A stretch of 64,000 nucleotides of DNA. Origin: Spirochaetes bacterium RBG_16_49_21 (lineage in GTDB: Bacteria; Spirochaetota; UBA4802; UBA5550). Every line of letters starts with the position of its first letter. The stretch's first letter is position 1. The notes below the pieces were generated by a model that saw only the letters and a list, made by a program, of their open reading frames with translations, was not told the DNA's origin and ran no database searches. The position numbers and the translations under genes were made by a program. The stretch covers positions 1-64,000 of the forward strand of contig MIBJ01000041.1 of assembly GCA_001829495.1 (NCBI GenBank), in the 5' to 3' direction. This document shows, piece after piece, positions 45,748 through 55,923 of this stretch.

Positions 45748-46556
45748 TGTTCTCCAAGCTTCCGGGATTTGGCCGCAGCCTTCTCCACCGCATCCATGAC
45801 AATGCCCGCGAATCCGCTCCTCTCAAGGACATGTATCCCCTCTATCGTGGCTCCTCCGGGCGAGGCCACCGTGCCCCTCAGGGTAATAGGATCCCCGGAG
45901 GTCTCCAGCACGTATCTGGCGGAGCCGAGCACGGTCTGCGCGGCCAGCAGGAGTGAGGCTTTACGCGGAATGCCGAGCTTGACCCCGCCGTCCGCAAGGG
46001 CCTGTATAAAGGTGAATACGTACGCCGGCCCGCTGCCCGATAGCCCGGTTACCGCATCAATGAGCTTCTCCGGCAGAACCAGCACCCTGCCGATTTTTGA
46101 AAATACCTGCTCCACCTCTTTTAATAAATCGTCCTCGACATTTCCGTTCGGCGAGAGCACGGACATCCCCTCTCCGACCAGGACCGGCGTATTGGGCATG
46201 ACGCGTACGATCTTCGCGGCCCGGCCGAGTATCTTTTCCATTGATGAAATGGTGACGCCTGCGGCTATGGAAACCACGACTTTACCGGGAGCCAGTTTTT
46301 TCTTTATGGACTCAAGCACGGAAGGAACGCTGTCGGGCTTCACCGCTATAATGATGATTGCGCAGTGCTGGGCCAGCTCTTCCGGCGAGCGGGCTATGCT
46401 TATGCCGCATTCCCGCAGCAGGACATCGCTTTTCCCCGCATCGATGTCGTATGCCTGGATGAGCTTTGGATCATAGCCCTTTGACAGCCGCGCCAGTATG
46501 GCGGAGCCGATGTTCCCTGCTCCGATGCAGCCGATGGTCTTTTTAATTTCCGCCAA
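45744..46556 (-). CDS. proC: Pyrroline-5-carboxylate reductase
   Basis: 270 aa; 'TIGCIGAGNIGSAIL', 'IRVMPNTPVLVGEGMSVL', 'AVTGLSGSGPAYVFTFIQALADGGVKLGIPR'. Confidence 0.95.
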   Translation of the reverse strand: MAEIKKTIGCIGAGNIGSAILARLSKGYDPKLIQAYDIDAGKSDVLLRECGISIARSPEELAQHCAIIIIAVKPDSVPSVLESIKKKLAPGKVVVSIAAGVTISSMEKILGRAAKIVRVMPNTPVLVGEGMSVLSPNGNVEDDLLKEVEQVFSKIGRVLVLPEKLIDAVTGLSGSGPAYVFTFIQALADGGVKLGIPRKASLLLAAQTVLGSARYVLETSGDPITLRGTVASPGGATIEGIHVLERSGFAGIVMDAVEKAAAKSRKLGEQ

Positions 46557-46559
46557 ATT

Positions 46560-47240
46560 TCAGCCCCTCTGCCCGAATATCGCCGTCCCGATCCGCACCA
46601 TGGTCGAGCCTTCCTCTGCCGCCATGCGGTAATCCGCGGACATTCCCATTGAAAGCTCGCGAAGCTCGCAATTCAGCCTTCTGTTTATCTCATCTTTCAA
46701 TTTTTTCGCGGTTCTGAAGCATCTCCGTATGAGCTCCTCGTCATCGGTAAAGGGCGCCATGGTCATAAGGCCGATGAGCTCCAGGTGCTCAAGCCCGAGC
46801 ACCTGCCGTGCAAGCTCCGCGGCTGCTTCAGGCGCTGCTCCGCTCTTGGTCTGCTCGCCCGAGGTGTTCACCTGAATCAGGATTTTCTGCCTCTTGCCGC
46901 TCCGTCCCGCCTCAAGGTCAACCTTCTGCGCGGTGCCGAATGTATCTATGGAATGGATGCAGTCGAACAGCTCCACCGCGTCGCGCGCCTTGTTTGACTG
47001 CAGATGCCCGATCATGTGTACGGTAAAATCCCCGCTCAATGCAGGAATTTTCCGCTTCGCCTCCTGTACCCTGTTCTCGCCGAAAAGCCGTATCCCCGAG
47101 TCAATGGACTCCTGCATAACTACGGGATCGATATTTTTGCTCACCGCAACTATACGGATCGCGCCGGGCGGCCTTCCCTGCGACAGGGCGATCGCGGCAA
47201 GCTCCTCCTGTATCCTGTTATAGGTGTCGATAACGGCCAT
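46560..47240 (-). CDS. YggS/ProB-like PLP homeostasis protein
   Basis: 226 aa; 'IRIVAVSKN', 'FGENRVQEAKRK', 'MIGHLQSNKARDAVELFDCIHSIDT', 'ELSMGMSADYRMAAEEGSTMVRIGTAIFG'. Confidence 0.93.
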   Translation of the reverse strand: MAVIDTYNRIQEELAAIALSQGRPPGAIRIVAVSKNIDPVVMQESIDSGIRLFGENRVQEAKRKIPALSGDFTVHMIGHLQSNKARDAVELFDCIHSIDTFGTAQKVDLEAGRSGKRQKILIQVNTSGEQTKSGAAPEAAAELARQVLGLEHLELIGLMTMAPFTDDEELIRRCFRTAKKLKDEINRRLNCELRELSMGMSADYRMAAEEGSTMVRIGTAIFGQRG

Positions 47241-47407
47241 ATTCTATGTATATCAAACAACTGAGCTGGATCGCCCGGTTGCATCAGGCAGCAGTGAATT
47301 TCTCCAGCCCACTCAGGCGGAGAAAAGATCAGATATAAAATTTTTTTGTCTTTTTATTACAGCGTAAAGAAAATTGCAAGCGTTTTATTAGCTTGAAATC
47401 ATTTGAT

Positions 47408-47977
47408 CTAAGTGACAATCTTCAGTATCACCGGTTCCTCCCGTTTGGGTGCCGGCGGTATAATACCTTTCGGATAACCGATAATTATCGGAGCAACAAT
47501 TTTATAGTCCGGGCTCATCCCCAGCTCTTTACGGAGTGCGGGGTCCCTGACGTCGGATCCGAGGTTGATCCAGCAGGTTCCGAGTCCGCGGACCGCTGCC
47601 GCGTTCATCACGTAGGCGGCAAACAGCGCACAATCGACCAACAGCATCTTGTGATTTTGCGGTCCGCCGATAATTATCAGGGCGGGAGCGTTGTAGAAGA
47701 CATTGAATTTATCGCTCCGCAGCCCGCCTTCATATTTTTTGATGTAATCCGTGGGATCCGCCTCGATCCGTGCGACGAGGTTTTTCTTGCTCTCGTCCGA
47801 GATACGCTTGATCATGTCCCGGTTGTTGACAATGACGAATTCCCACGGCTGGCCGTTTCCGGAGGTGGGCGCGAGCGTGCTTTCTTTTACTATCTCTTTT
47901 AAAATATCAATTGATACCGGTTGGTCTTTGTAATCCCGGATTGAACGGCGGTTTTTTATTAATTCGTTGTAATCCAT
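47408..47977 (-). CDS. Nitroreductase family protein
   Basis: 189 aa; 'LIKNRRSIRDYKDQPV', 'APTSGNGQPWEFVIV', 'GLGTCWINLG'. Confidence 0.92.
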   Translation of the reverse strand: MDYNELIKNRRSIRDYKDQPVSIDILKEIVKESTLAPTSGNGQPWEFVIVNNRDMIKRISDESKKNLVARIEADPTDYIKKYEGGLRSDKFNVFYNAPALIIIGGPQNHKMLLVDCALFAAYVMNAAAVRGLGTCWINLGSDVRDPALRKELGMSPDYKIVAPIIIGYPKGIIPPAPKREEPVILKIVT

Positions 47978-48046
47978 AAGGTATCTCCTATATAAATCAG
48001 AGTTAACCGAGCGGAGTCGAGGCAGCGTCCATCTGCGGTTCCATTA

Positions 48047-48619
48047 TTATCCCTGAGTAGCCGCTTTCCTGCCCAGTTCATACGCCTCCTGTTTGGCCTT
48101 ATTATTGCCGGCGATCTCTCCCTTGGCCGTGGCTGAAGCCATGACTGCGCCGATCCAGCACAGATTGGTAAATTCCGCCGTCGTTTTGAAGCTGTGCACG
48201 ATGGGGTCGGCGGTGGAAACATTCGGGTCACCGCAGACCGTGATCAGACCGATGTGCTTCCCTTTCATTTTAGGATAATATGCTTCATGCCAGCGCCACT
48301 CCGCGTCAAAGAAGGCGCACCAGCGATCAAGGTATGCCTTCATCTGTGCGGTCATGGCCCAGAAATATACGGGGCAACTGTGGATGACGGCGTCCGCCCC
48401 CAGTATCTTTTCGTGAATTTCCGGCATGTCGTCCTTGATTGCGCAAACCCCGGTGGCATTGCACCTCTCGCAATTCAAGCACCCGGAAATTTTTTTCCGG
48501 CACAAGACGATCTTTTCCGTTTCCGCACCTGCGTCCTTGCCGCCGGCAAGCGCCCGTTCCAGGAGGATATCGCTGTTCCCTCCTATCCGCGGACTCCCCA
48601 TAACGCCGAGTATTTTCAT
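48047..48619 (-). CDS. Flavodoxin/NADPH-dependent FMN reductase family protein
   Basis: Start MKILGVMGSPRIGGNSDILLERAL; 'ISGCLNCERCNATGVCAIKDDM', 'CPVYFWAMTAQMKAYLDRW'. Confidence 0.9.
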   Translation of the reverse strand: MKILGVMGSPRIGGNSDILLERALAGGKDAGAETEKIVLCRKKISGCLNCERCNATGVCAIKDDMPEIHEKILGADAVIHSCPVYFWAMTAQMKAYLDRWCAFFDAEWRWHEAYYPKMKGKHIGLITVCGDPNVSTADPIVHSFKTTAEFTNLCWIGAVMASATAKGEIAGNNKAKQEAYELGRKAATQG

Positions 48620-48780
48620 GAAGCTCCTCCAGTATAGAACCAACAACTCTAAATTCTTTATTTTCTTGCCGGCAAGCATTTTTTCAAGTAATTAAAATTA
48701 AATGCCTCTATCAGCAAAAACTTTCTTTACTTTTAACCCCCTGGTTTTCATCCTGTCAGAAAATCGTGCGAGGTCTATTT

Positions 48781-49473
48781 ATGAACGTTCTTATATTCGG
48801 GCCCAATGGAAGCGGCAAGGGAACTCAGGGCGCGGTAGTCCAGAAGAAGTATGATGTCACCCATATCGAATCAGGAGTCATATTCAGGGAAAATATCAAA
48901 GGCGGCACCGACCTGGGGAAAAAGGCGAAAGAGTACATCGACCGGGGCGACCTGGTTCCGGACAATATCACCATTCCCATGATCCTGGACCGGCTGAAAA
49001 AAGACGATTGTAAAAAAGGCTGGCTCCTGGACGGATTCCCCCGCAACCCGGACCAGGCAACGGCGCTGGACGCTGCCTTGAAGGGCGCGGGAATGAAGCT
49101 CGACTACGTTATTGAAATAGTTCTGGACCGGAATATTGCGAAGAACCGGATAATGGGAAGGAAGCTGTGTGTGAACGACAACAACCACCCGAACAATATT
49201 TTCATTGATGCCATCAAGCCCGCTGAAAAGGGAGGGGGGACGGTATGCCGCGTATGCGGGGGCGCACTCTCGGCACGCTCCGATGACCAGGATGAAGCCG
49301 CTATTAACAAACGGCACGACATCTATTACGACAAGAACAGCGGCACCCTCGCAGCAGTGGATTACTTTAAAAAGCTGTCAAGGAATAACAAGGGAGAACC
49401 CCGGATCATCGAACTGGACGGCAAGCCGGGCGTGAAAGAGGTGGGCAATCAGCTGATGAAGGAGCTCGGCTGA
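48781..49473 (+). CDS. adk: Adenylate kinase-like protein
   Basis: 'MNVLIFGPNGSGKGTQGAVVQKKYDVTHIESGVIFRENI', 'GWLLDGFPRNPDQA'; lid with 'CRVCGG'. Confidence 0.85.
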   Translation: MNVLIFGPNGSGKGTQGAVVQKKYDVTHIESGVIFRENIKGGTDLGKKAKEYIDRGDLVPDNITIPMILDRLKKDDCKKGWLLDGFPRNPDQATALDAALKGAGMKLDYVIEIVLDRNIAKNRIMGRKLCVNDNNHPNNIFIDAIKPAEKGGGTVCRVCGGALSARSDDQDEAAINKRHDIYYDKNSGTLAAVDYFKKLSRNNKGEPRIIELDGKPGVKEVGNQLMKELG

Positions 49474-49605
49474 CTGCCGTAATCCGAAGCGGCTTATTTG
49501 GCTTGACGTCATGCAAGAATCCTGCAACGCTTGAGGCGCAATTCCCCGGTGCCGTTTCGTGCAGTAGAGTTTGTTTGAGAATAAACTTCTATCGGTAGAT
49601 ATTAA

Positions 49606-50028
49606 ATGGAAAGGATATACCGAAAAGCAGTCATACTCGCCTGTTTGCCTATAATTCTTAATTTAGCCATCAGCGTGTACTGTTTTCACAATGCAAGTCT
49701 GCGGCAGTTCGCGGGTTACTTTGTCGGAACCTTACTGGGTATGTTTTTTTCCTTATTATGGATGGTTATCACCCGCAGGGTGCTTGTTTCAAATATAATG
49801 GTCTTGTTCACGGTATCCCTGGCTTCCTTTCCGGTTAAAATAATTTTTCTGGCGGCAGTAGCCTTCGGCGGGCTGCTCATTCTGAAAATTGATACGTTCT
49901 ATTTCGGCATATCATTCCTGGCGGGAACCCTCCTGAGCCTGTTTGTCGAGGTTTGGTTTTTAGTTACCGCAAACAGATTCATACGGAAAAATAAATCGCG
50001 GTTGAAATCCGCATCAGGAAGCGGATAA
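49606..50028 (+). CDS. Four-TM small membrane protein
   Basis: 140 aa with four hydrophobic segments; 24 bp upstream of the PAS sensor gene. Confidence 0.55.
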   Translation: MERIYRKAVILACLPIILNLAISVYCFHNASLRQFAGYFVGTLLGMFFSLLWMVITRRVLVSNIMVLFTVSLASFPVKIIFLAAVAFGGLLILKIDTFYFGISFLAGTLLSLFVEVWFLVTANRFIRKNKSRLKSASGSG

Positions 50029-50051
50029 TGTAACAGCCGCCGGATACGAAC

Positions 50052-51671
50052 ATGGATGCAAAGGACCTCAACAACCTCTCCAAAAAAGAACTGATCCAGT
50101 TGATCCAGGATTATCAGAAAAAATATTTTATCTGTTCCGATAAAATCCTGACCGGGAAGCTGGATTACCGCATATTGCTGGAAGCCACTTCCGACATTAT
50201 ATTCGTCATCGACAGCGACGGCACCCTCATATACATCAACGCGGCTTCCAAGGCATTTTTTCCGTCCTGGTCGGAACAGATGCTGGGCGATCATTACACC
50301 AAGATCGTACCGGCCTCGGAAAAGGAGCGGGGGGCCTTTGTGTTCGAGGAGGTTATTCACAGGGGGAAGATATTCGAAAATGAGCTCTTCAGAACGTACA
50401 ACGACCGGGGCGAGAAGATGTACATGACGATGAGCCTTTCTCCTATAAAATCCGAGGACGGCGAAATCATCGGCCTGATCGGCATCATGAAGAATATCAC
50501 CGAAAAATTCATCGCCGAAAAAAGAGCAAAGGAATACAGCCGCATCCTCGAGATCAAGGTGAAGGAACAGCTCACGCAGGCGCAGGAGCTCAAGGGTCTG
50601 CGCGATTTCAATGAGGATATAATAAATCACGCGCCCGTCGGCATCTTCGTGATGGATCCCTCGGGAATAATCCTGTCCGAGAATCCGGCGCTCAAGCAGA
50701 TCATGGGCCACAACGCAAGCGATACCCTGGTGGGCACCAGCCTGTTTAATGAGTCCGGGTTTTTTGAGGGCGGACTGGGCAGGCTGTATGAGAGTTGTAG
50801 GAACGATAAAAAAACCGGCCGTGCCTTCAATATTCCCTACCGGACCCCGGCAGGAGGCTGCGAGCTCATCATCAATGCAACGGTCGTTCCGGTGCTCGAT
50901 GCGGCCGGATCAATCGAAAAAATGATCTTCATGATAGAAGACCACACCCAGCAGGCGGCCATTACAAACAGGATATATGAGACGGAAAAGCTTTCAGCAC
51001 TGGGGATACTCGCTTCAGGAGTCGCGTCCGAGCTTAAGAACTACATCAACAAGATGGTGATGGACCTGAACTTCGTGGACAACAACCTGGACGAGGGGAA
51101 CCCGACTGCTGAATATATCGTTTCCCTGCATCAGGAACTGGGAAGGATAAAGAACATTACCGAACAGCTTTCATCCCTTTCAATCACGGACGATGAGGAG
51201 AGGGATTTGTGCGACCTCAACAAAATTTTAACAAGCCATCCGTTTGAGTTGATGCTCAACCGGCTCAAGAACGAGGGTTTCGAGATTATTATTTCACCGC
51301 CAAAGGAATCCGTGTGGGTGAGGGCGAATCAGAATCAGCTCCAGCAGCTTTTGATCCAGTTTATTGAGAACGCCGAGGAGGCTATGCCTAATAAGGGAAA
51401 GATCACGGTTTCGGTGGAAAAAAAACAGGCGGGAGAAGGGAAATTCGCCGTTGTAACGATAACCGACACCGGCATAGGCATTCCCGAGGAAAATTTTCAG
51501 AAAATATTCCAGCCTTTCTTCACCACGAAGGGGAAGCAGGCCACCGGGCTCGGCCTTATGATAACCTCGGCTATCGTGCAGAATCTCGGCGGGAGCATCG
51601 GGCTCAAAAGCACCCCGGGAGAGGGAACATCATTCCGGATCGTTCTTCCCATCGTTGAAAAAGCATCGTGA
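50052..51671 (+). CDS. PAS-PAS-HATPase sensor kinase-like protein lacking the canonical H-box histidine
   Basis: 539 aa; two PAS regions; dimerisation helix 'EKLSALGILASGVASELKNYI'; intact HATPase (FIENAEEAM, DTGIGIPEE, GLGLMITSAIVQNLGG). Confidence 0.85.
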   Translation: MDAKDLNNLSKKELIQLIQDYQKKYFICSDKILTGKLDYRILLEATSDIIFVIDSDGTLIYINAASKAFFPSWSEQMLGDHYTKIVPASEKERGAFVFEEVIHRGKIFENELFRTYNDRGEKMYMTMSLSPIKSEDGEIIGLIGIMKNITEKFIAEKRAKEYSRILEIKVKEQLTQAQELKGLRDFNEDIINHAPVGIFVMDPSGIILSENPALKQIMGHNASDTLVGTSLFNESGFFEGGLGRLYESCRNDKKTGRAFNIPYRTPAGGCELIINATVVPVLDAAGSIEKMIFMIEDHTQQAAITNRIYETEKLSALGILASGVASELKNYINKMVMDLNFVDNNLDEGNPTAEYIVSLHQELGRIKNITEQLSSLSITDDEERDLCDLNKILTSHPFELMLNRLKNEGFEIIISPPKESVWVRANQNQLQQLLIQFIENAEEAMPNKGKITVSVEKKQAGEGKFAVVTITDTGIGIPEENFQKIFQPFFTTKGKQATGLGLMITSAIVQNLGGSIGLKSTPGEGTSFRIVLPIVEKAS

Positions 51672-51682
51672 AGGGAACAGCC

Positions 51683-53173
51683 ATGAACAGACTGAATGAT
51701 ATACGAACCATATTCGAGAATGACGGCTACCGGATCATGAGCCAGAGCGTGCTCACCGACCGGAACATAGAAGCGGGCCGGCTTCAGGAATTGGAACGGG
51801 CGCAGGATTATCTGAGCCTGATCAACAGGAAGAGGGAGGCCGAACAGCAGAAGAAGACAATACTGGCGGAAAAGGTCCCGGACAAAAGGAGCGATCTTGC
51901 GTCCGTCAGGCCGGATGAATTCGACATCCCCACCATCGCGGGGAACCTGAACTGGCACATGGAGCGCATCAATGAAAACGTCATCGGCCGCCGGGAGATC
52001 ATCCGGCAGGCGTTCTTCGCGATACTGACCGGCGAGCATATGCTCCTCCTGTCGCGGACCGGAATGGCGAAATCGTTTCTCACCCAGTACATATTCAATA
52101 CCTTTGAGGGGGCGCGGGTTTTTTCCGCGCAGGCGAGCAAGGATCAAACGCCGGACAACTATTTCGGGCCCTACAACATCGAGGAGTTTAAAAAGGGGAG
52201 GATCCGGCACAATATCAAGGGATCCGTCATCGAGGCGAATCTGGTCTTTCTGGACGAGCTCTTCGACGCGAGCGACGTCGTGCTCAGGTCTCTCCTCACT
52301 ATTTTGAACGAGCGGAAATTCATCAACGGTTCCGAGCAGATCGATACGGCCGTTCACACCGCCATCGCCACGGCGAACTACATGCGCATGAACGAGGTGA
52401 CCGAGGCGGTGCTCGATCGATTTACCTACAAGTCCATCATCCCCGAGAACACCAATGTGTACAACCAGCTCCTTATCGATCACACCTATGCCATGAGCGG
52501 CGGAAAGCCGGTGGAGCCGGAAAAGAAGATATACTTCAACCAGATATTGTATCTGTACGACATCATAAAGAACAGGAACCGGAGCATTAAAATCGAGACT
52601 CCGGACGTCATCTACTTCATGAAGAACGTCCTGATCGATAAATTCATGAGCGAGATGCGGAAGATAGACTACAACTACTTTTCCTCGCCCCGGAAGATCG
52701 CCAAGGTCGGCGATTTCCTGCGCGCGTCCGCCCTGACGAACAACCGGCTCCAGGTCAATACCGACGATCTCAAGGAAATGTACATCTGCCTCTGCACCCT
52801 TAACAGCTACGTGTCGGTGAAGGCGAAGGACAAGTCGGAAATCGATATCTACCGCGACACCTTCAGCCAGACCATGGCGCACTACACGGCGACCGGCGCC
52901 ATTCAGCAGATCGAGCTCCTTCTCGGCATCAGGCAGATATTCCAGGAGATTCGCCAGAACCCTGAAAAGCGGGACGCGATTCTCGCCCGGAAAAGCCTGC
53001 TCCAGAGCCTTCTTGAATTCATTAAAAAGATGTTCCCCGCGCGGCGAATCGAGGAAGAACAGAAGCTCTCCATCGAGTCGCTCAAGAAAAATATCCTCGA
53101 TCTGAACCCCGTGGTTGAAGAGGTGCAGGAGCTTAAAAGCGGGATCATGCTCGACTATCGCGATCTGTATTAA
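51683..53173 (+). CDS. RavA/MoxR-type AAA+ ATPase
   Basis: 'GEHMLLLSRTGMAKSFLTQYI' Walker A, 'NLVFLDELFDASDVVLRSLLTILNERKFINGSEQ' Walker B, 'AIATANYMRMNEVTEAVLDRFTYKSII'. Confidence 0.9.
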   Translation: MNRLNDIRTIFENDGYRIMSQSVLTDRNIEAGRLQELERAQDYLSLINRKREAEQQKKTILAEKVPDKRSDLASVRPDEFDIPTIAGNLNWHMERINENVIGRREIIRQAFFAILTGEHMLLLSRTGMAKSFLTQYIFNTFEGARVFSAQASKDQTPDNYFGPYNIEEFKKGRIRHNIKGSVIEANLVFLDELFDASDVVLRSLLTILNERKFINGSEQIDTAVHTAIATANYMRMNEVTEAVLDRFTYKSIIPENTNVYNQLLIDHTYAMSGGKPVEPEKKIYFNQILYLYDIIKNRNRSIKIETPDVIYFMKNVLIDKFMSEMRKIDYNYFSSPRKIAKVGDFLRASALTNNRLQVNTDDLKEMYICLCTLNSYVSVKAKDKSEIDIYRDTFSQTMAHYTATGAIQQIELLLGIRQIFQEIRQNPEKRDAILARKSLLQSLLEFIKKMFPARRIEEEQKLSIESLKKNILDLNPVVEEVQELKSGIMLDYRDLY

Positions 53174-53185
53174 CCGAGGCGGAAC

Positions 53186-54808
53186 GTGGCGGAGTACACT
53201 GCGCATATAGGGGCCCGTGAATACGAGGATGTCGATTTCTTCGAATACTGGGAATCTCTCGGCTTTTTTGAATATTCACGTGCAATACTCCCGGAGAATT
53301 TCTTCATACTTTTTGAAATCGCCAGGGTCATCTATTCCAATGAACTGCTGAACGACGCTTTCAGCGCCATCGAGGAGATATCGCGCGATGAGATAGTGCA
53401 TAAGCCGGACCGGAAAGAGAGCATTCAGGTAAACCGTCTCGAACGAACGGTGCCGCTCAGCGACCGAATGGAGATCAATCCCTTCCGGAATATCATCGAT
53501 CTTAAAAAGGCATTGCCCCGCGAGCTGGCTCAGGACCCGGAGGTCTTTGACATAAAGCTCTACACCAAGACTCTCCTCATTCAACAGCACTACGAAACCG
53601 AGGCCGACCGGTTCAAGCCTATATCGACCTCGCAGACCAAAAAGGGGAGCGAAGCCTCCCGGTTTGAGCAGAAATTCTATATTCTCCTCGACCGCTCCAA
53701 GTCCATGGAAACAAGAATGAGGAGCTTCTATTCAAAGTGCATCATCGCCGAATTGCTGCGCCGGAAATACAATACGAAGGCGAAAATATTCTACCGGCCT
53801 TTTGATTCAAAGACGGGTGATCTTATACGGGTGGAGAAGCCGGAGGATTTTCCCCGCCTTGTTGAGGAGATACTTTACACCACGACCGGCGGGAAAAGCA
53901 CCAACATACATAATGCCGTTTTACAGGCCGTAAGCGACATCAGCTACGATAAGGAGATGACGAAATCGGAAATCCTGCTGGTCACCGATGGATTCAGTAA
54001 AATCGAAAAGAATGAATTGCGCGTCAAGCTGGGGGATATAAAGCTGAACGTTTTGAAAATCGGGAATGATATTCCCATGCCGGAACTGTCCGAAATAGAG
54101 TATCATTTAAGAAAGGAAAATGTGCGGATATACGCCGACACGATCGACATCCGGAGCATAAAAAAAAAGGTCGAGGATTTTGAAAATAACGTGGAGGGAA
54201 GCAGCCTCACCCGCGGTGAGGAACAGGCGTTCGGTAAAATTCTGGGCGCTTCTGAACAGATGTTCAAGGATCTGAAAGAGATTTCCAACAAGTATATCGA
54301 GATCGGCGATCTCAGCACCGACACGCTTTTTCATCTTGACCAGGAGAGGCTTGAACATGTCCGGTTCACTCTGGATCGCTTCAGCGTAATAGACCTGAAG
54401 GAGCTCACGATGTTCGATAAGAAAAAGCTCTTCCGCCAGGTGCAGTTCTTTTACCAGTATATCCAGATGCTCATGGAAAACGGCAATGCCGATAATCCGT
54501 TGCTTTCTGAAGCGATCATGACACTGGGGATGATCAAGCGGAACATGCTCAGCAATCCCGACATGGTCTATCTGTTCGCCGAAAAAAAGGAGCTGTCGGA
54601 CGACCGGAGCACGATGAAGCTGGCCAGGGCACAGGCTAAAAAGATGCTCAAGCAGATGAAATTCGAAGGCAGGCGGCTTACGATTGACGAAATGAAAAAA
54701 GCCGATCTCATATTGACCATGAGCGCCGGCGCGGGAGCCCGCGGCCAGATGCTCCTTCTTCTGTTCATTAAGCTTATTGAGTGGATTAAGAGAATATTTT
54801 CCCGCTAA
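53186..54808 (+). CDS. VWA-domain protein (ViaA/CoxE-like partner)
   Basis: 540 aa; MIDAS 'YILLDRSKSMETRM' ... 'TTTGGKSTNIHNAV' ... 'ILLVTDGFS'. Confidence 0.88.
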   Translation: MAEYTAHIGAREYEDVDFFEYWESLGFFEYSRAILPENFFILFEIARVIYSNELLNDAFSAIEEISRDEIVHKPDRKESIQVNRLERTVPLSDRMEINPFRNIIDLKKALPRELAQDPEVFDIKLYTKTLLIQQHYETEADRFKPISTSQTKKGSEASRFEQKFYILLDRSKSMETRMRSFYSKCIIAELLRRKYNTKAKIFYRPFDSKTGDLIRVEKPEDFPRLVEEILYTTTGGKSTNIHNAVLQAVSDISYDKEMTKSEILLVTDGFSKIEKNELRVKLGDIKLNVLKIGNDIPMPELSEIEYHLRKENVRIYADTIDIRSIKKKVEDFENNVEGSSLTRGEEQAFGKILGASEQMFKDLKEISNKYIEIGDLSTDTLFHLDQERLEHVRFTLDRFSVIDLKELTMFDKKKLFRQVQFFYQYIQMLMENGNADNPLLSEAIMTLGMIKRNMLSNPDMVYLFAEKKELSDDRSTMKLARAQAKKMLKQMKFEGRRLTIDEMKKADLILTMSAGAGARGQMLLLLFIKLIEWIKRIFSR

Positions 54809-55773
54809 AGCCTCTCTTCCCTATACCACCTGATCGTTTCCAGAATGATATCCACGTTCCCGTATCTCGGCCGCCAGCCCAGGTCGCGTTTCACCGCCCC
54901 GCAGTCCAGTACCAGGTTGGACAAAAGGTAGATCAGATGGCCTTTGGTGAGGTAATCGATTTTAAAGGGCCTCAGGAAAACTGAAAGGAATTTGGCGTAT
55001 GATGGAGAAAGATGTTTTACGACGCAGTCAAGCTTCGCCGTTTCCTTTATTTCAAGGACCTGGTCGATCTGTACGGGAACATTATCCGAGCCCAGGTTGT
55101 AAATTTTTCCCTTTGACGAGCCGGATCTATAAGCGAGCATAAAGGCCGAAGCCGCGTCATCAGGATGCAGAAGCTGGAACCGGTTTTCCCCGTTCCCCGC
55201 CACATATATCCTGTTTGCCTCTTCCATACCGAGCGCCATGAGCAGGGTGATGAGCGCGATCGGATTTCTGGTGCCCGGCCCTACCACCGGCGAAGGCCGG
55301 AAGATTATCACGTCCATGCCGCCGTCTTCGATGAATTGCCGGAAAAATTTTTCCGCCTTAAGCTTGTCCCTGCCGTACCGCGTAGACGGCGTCAGGGGCG
55401 CGCTTTCATCGCTGGGGATGTCATCGATCCTTCCGTACACCTCGTATGACGATTGAAAAATGAATTTCTTCACGCCCGCTGCACGCGCGGCCTGAAGCAG
55501 ACTCCGAGTATACTCCGCATTAATTTTTTTCATGAACCGTCTGCCGCCGTGCTTCTGGCTCTTTACATCAAGCAGGTGAAAAACAGCGGCGGCATCCCGG
55601 CATGAATTTTCAAAGGTCTTTGCATCAAGGTTGACGCCCTGAATGAATTCAGCGCCGTGCGGTATATTTTTCGGTTTTTCAAAATCAAGGCAACGGACTT
55701 TTTCGCCGCTGTCTGTCAGGATCTTCACGAGCTTTCCCCCCACTAGGCTGTTCGAGCCGGTAACAAGGATCAT
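54805..55773 (-). CDS. NAD-dependent epimerase/dehydratase (extended SDR)
   Basis: 'MILVTGSNSLVGGKLVKIL', 'FQSSYEVYGRIDDIP', 'YGRDKLKAEKF', 'FRPSPVVGPGT'. Confidence 0.92.
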   Translation of the reverse strand: MILVTGSNSLVGGKLVKILTDSGEKVRCLDFEKPKNIPHGAEFIQGVNLDAKTFENSCRDAAAVFHLLDVKSQKHGGRRFMKKINAEYTRSLLQAARAAGVKKFIFQSSYEVYGRIDDIPSDESAPLTPSTRYGRDKLKAEKFFRQFIEDGGMDVIIFRPSPVVGPGTRNPIALITLLMALGMEEANRIYVAGNGENRFQLLHPDDAASAFMLAYRSGSSKGKIYNLGSDNVPVQIDQVLEIKETAKLDCVVKHLSPSYAKFLSVFLRPFKIDYLTKGHLIYLLSNLVLDCGAVKRDLGWRPRYGNVDIILETIRWYREERL

Positions 55774-55865
55774 ACGGGCGCTCCAAATATTAGTCTCTGC
55801 TGTCGGATTCTTCAAAACACACCATCTTCCGGATGGCTAATTCGTCAAGAAAAATAAGCTCGCTC

Positions 55866-55894
55866 CGAAGGCGAGGATGCCATCCTCGCCTTCG
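55866..55894. repeat. 14-bp-arm palindrome, CGAAGGCGAGGATG family
   Basis: CGAAGGCGAGGATG-C-CATCCTCGCCTTCG, followed by partial copy TCTCGCCTTCGG at 55904-55915. Confidence 0.85.
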
Positions 55895-55923
55895 TGGCAA
55901 CGTTCTCGCCTTCGGTGGACGGC

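Noticed and set aside
51497-53206. 569-aa minus-strand ORF
   Set aside because: Antisense shadow of the RavA-like AAA+ gene, whose plus-strand product carries clear Walker motifs.
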